A stretch of 6,414 nucleotides of DNA, taken from the NCBI GenBank assembly GCA_027490485.1, contig JAIXYA010000098.1, positions 1 to 6,414 on the forward strand, written 5' to 3'. Numbering within the stretch: the stretch's first letter is position 1; each line of letters starts with the position of its first letter. Below, one piece after another: positions 5,912 through 6,414 of the stretch. The translations under genes were made by a program, and so were the position numbers. This DNA is from Comamonadaceae bacterium (GTDB lineage Bacteria > Pseudomonadota > Gammaproteobacteria > Burkholderiales > Burkholderiaceae_C). A model generated the notes under the pieces. That model did not search any database. It saw only the letters and a list, made by a program, of their open reading frames with translations, and had not been told where the DNA came from.

Positions 5912-5937
5912 CGGCTGGTTTGACGCACGCTAGCCGT
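5911..5937 (+). terminator. Weak hairpin after the SIMPL gene
   Basis: ACGGCTGG (5911-5918) can pair with CTAGCCGT (5930-5937), giving an 8-bp stem with one G-T pair and an 11-base loop that starts at the stop codon of the SIMPL gene. No T run follows, so this is at best a weak or Rho-assisted terminator. Confidence 0.25.
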
Positions 5938-5943
5938 GCTTAG

Positions 5944-5972
5944 GTGACAGCAGCACCGGTGCTTAGTACATA
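5944..5972 (+). promoter_or_regulatory. Possible promoter with palindromic operator before the FAD oxidase gene
   Basis: GTGACA (5944-5949, one base from TTGACA) is 17 bp from TACATA (5967-5972); an alternative -10, TAGAAT (5971-5976), is a better hexamer but lies 21 bp away. A perfect 12-bp palindrome AGCACCGGTGCT (5952-5963) fills the spacer, a common place for a repressor or MerR-like site. GTGCTTAG occurs twice in direct orientation (5936-5943, 5959-5966), 23 bp apart. Hexamers are weak, so the promoter call is tentative; the palindrome itself is directly visible. Confidence 0.35.
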
Positions 5973-6000
5973 GAATGCGAAACGCACTAGGAGAGCTTTT

Positions 6001-6414
6001 ATGAATGCACCCACCGCCGCCCAACATTTGATCCCTGAAGTGAACCAACGCGAGGTGCCTGCCGCGTTGATCGATGCGCTCAAAGCCCACTTTGGCGACC
6101 GTTGCTCCACCGCCTTGGTGGTGCGTGAGCAGCATGGCCGTGACGAATCCGCTTACACCACCGTGCCACCACCTGCTGCTGTTGTGTTTGCCGAATCCAC
6201 CGACGATGTGGCGCACACCGTGCGCATGGCGGCGGCCTACCAGGTGCCCATCATCCCGTTTGGCGTGGGCACCTCGCTGGAAGGCCATTTGCTGGCGGTG
6301 CAAGGCGGCATCAGCATCGACCTGGGGCGCATGAACAAGGTGCTCTCCATCAACGCCGCAGACCTGACCGTCACGGTGCAAGCCGGTGTCACCCGCAAAC
6401 AACTGAACGAAGAA
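6001..6414 (+). CDS. FAD-binding oxidase, D-lactate dehydrogenase (cytochrome) type, N-terminal part
   Basis: First 138 residues of a flavoprotein that runs off the window; the family is usually about 460-480 residues. It has the beginning of the FAD-binding (PCMH, FAD_binding_4) domain: VVFAESTDDVAHTVRMAAAY (61-80), the FAD pyrophosphate loop PIIPFGVGTSLEGH (83-96), GGISIDLGRMNKVLSIN (102-118) and VTVQAGVTRKQLNEE (124-138). The GTSLEGH loop and the VTRKQLN end resemble eukaryotic and bacterial D-lactate dehydrogenases (LDHD/Dld1 type) more than GlcD. Such enzymes oxidise D-2-hydroxyacids and pass electrons to cytochrome c or the quinone pool. The start is ATG 6001 with AGGAG (5989-5993) seven bases upstream. 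No transmembrane segment or signal peptide is seen. Substrate (D-lactate, glycolate or another 2-hydroxyacid) cannot be fixed from this part. Confidence 0.85.
   Translation, partial: MNAPTAAQHLIPEVNQREVPAALIDALKAHFGDRCSTALVVREQHGRDESAYTTVPPPAAVVFAESTDDVAHTVRMAAAYQVPIIPFGVGTSLEGHLLAVQGGISIDLGRMNKVLSINAADLTVTVQAGVTRKQLNEE

Noticed and set aside
5848..6402. Minus-strand open frame opposite the FAD oxidase start
   Set aside because: It is antisense to conserved FAD-binding sequence and crosses the promoter region; no domain can be recognised.

Overview
The window looks like a chromosomal piece of a GC-rich betaproteobacterium, most likely in or near the Comamonadaceae (Burkholderiales). This is inferred from protein style (GcdH, AacS, SIMPL and D-lactate dehydrogenase sequences of that flavour) and strong third-position GC, not from a marker gene. 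There are seven well-supported protein genes plus one small DUF333 gene. I see no rRNA, tRNA, CRISPR array, transposase or phage gene.

Layout. 1-300 (minus) is the 5' quarter of a glutaryl-CoA dehydrogenase gene. 301-822 is a 522-base stretch without a gene. It holds two oppositely oriented copies of a dispersed intergenic repeat (core CGTCATTGCGAG...GAAGCAATCTCC) around a less GC-rich centre. The right copy has expanded into a 13-bp x3 and a 16-bp x2-4 tandem array that runs up to the stop codon of the next gene. 823-2907 (minus) is acetoacetyl-CoA synthetase with an unusual Gly-rich insertion. 2952-3374 (plus) is a YdiI/EntH-type hotdog thioesterase, divergent from it across 44 bp. 3378-3611 (minus) is a 77-residue DUF333 protein whose stop lies 3 bp from the thioesterase stop. 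3622-4188 (minus) is a PduO-type cob(I)alamin adenosyltransferase, apparently in an operon with the DUF333 gene. 4268-5164 (plus) is an LtnD-type L-threonate dehydrogenase. 5225-5911 (plus) is an exported SIMPL/DUF541 protein. 6001-6414 (plus) is the start of an FAD-dependent D-lactate dehydrogenase-type oxidase, preceded by a possible promoter with a 12-bp palindrome in its spacer.

Together the genes suggest ordinary organic-acid and acyl-CoA metabolism: glutaryl-CoA oxidation, acetoacetate activation, B12 cofactor supply for a mutase, C4 sugar-acid oxidation and lactate-type 2-hydroxyacid oxidation. They are small independent transcription units rather than one pathway operon. I found no convincing new multi-gene system. 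The points most worth a second look are the composite inverted repeat with tandem expansions at 353-822, the 17-residue insertion in AacS, the palindrome in the last promoter region, and the very short N-terminus of the DUF333 protein.
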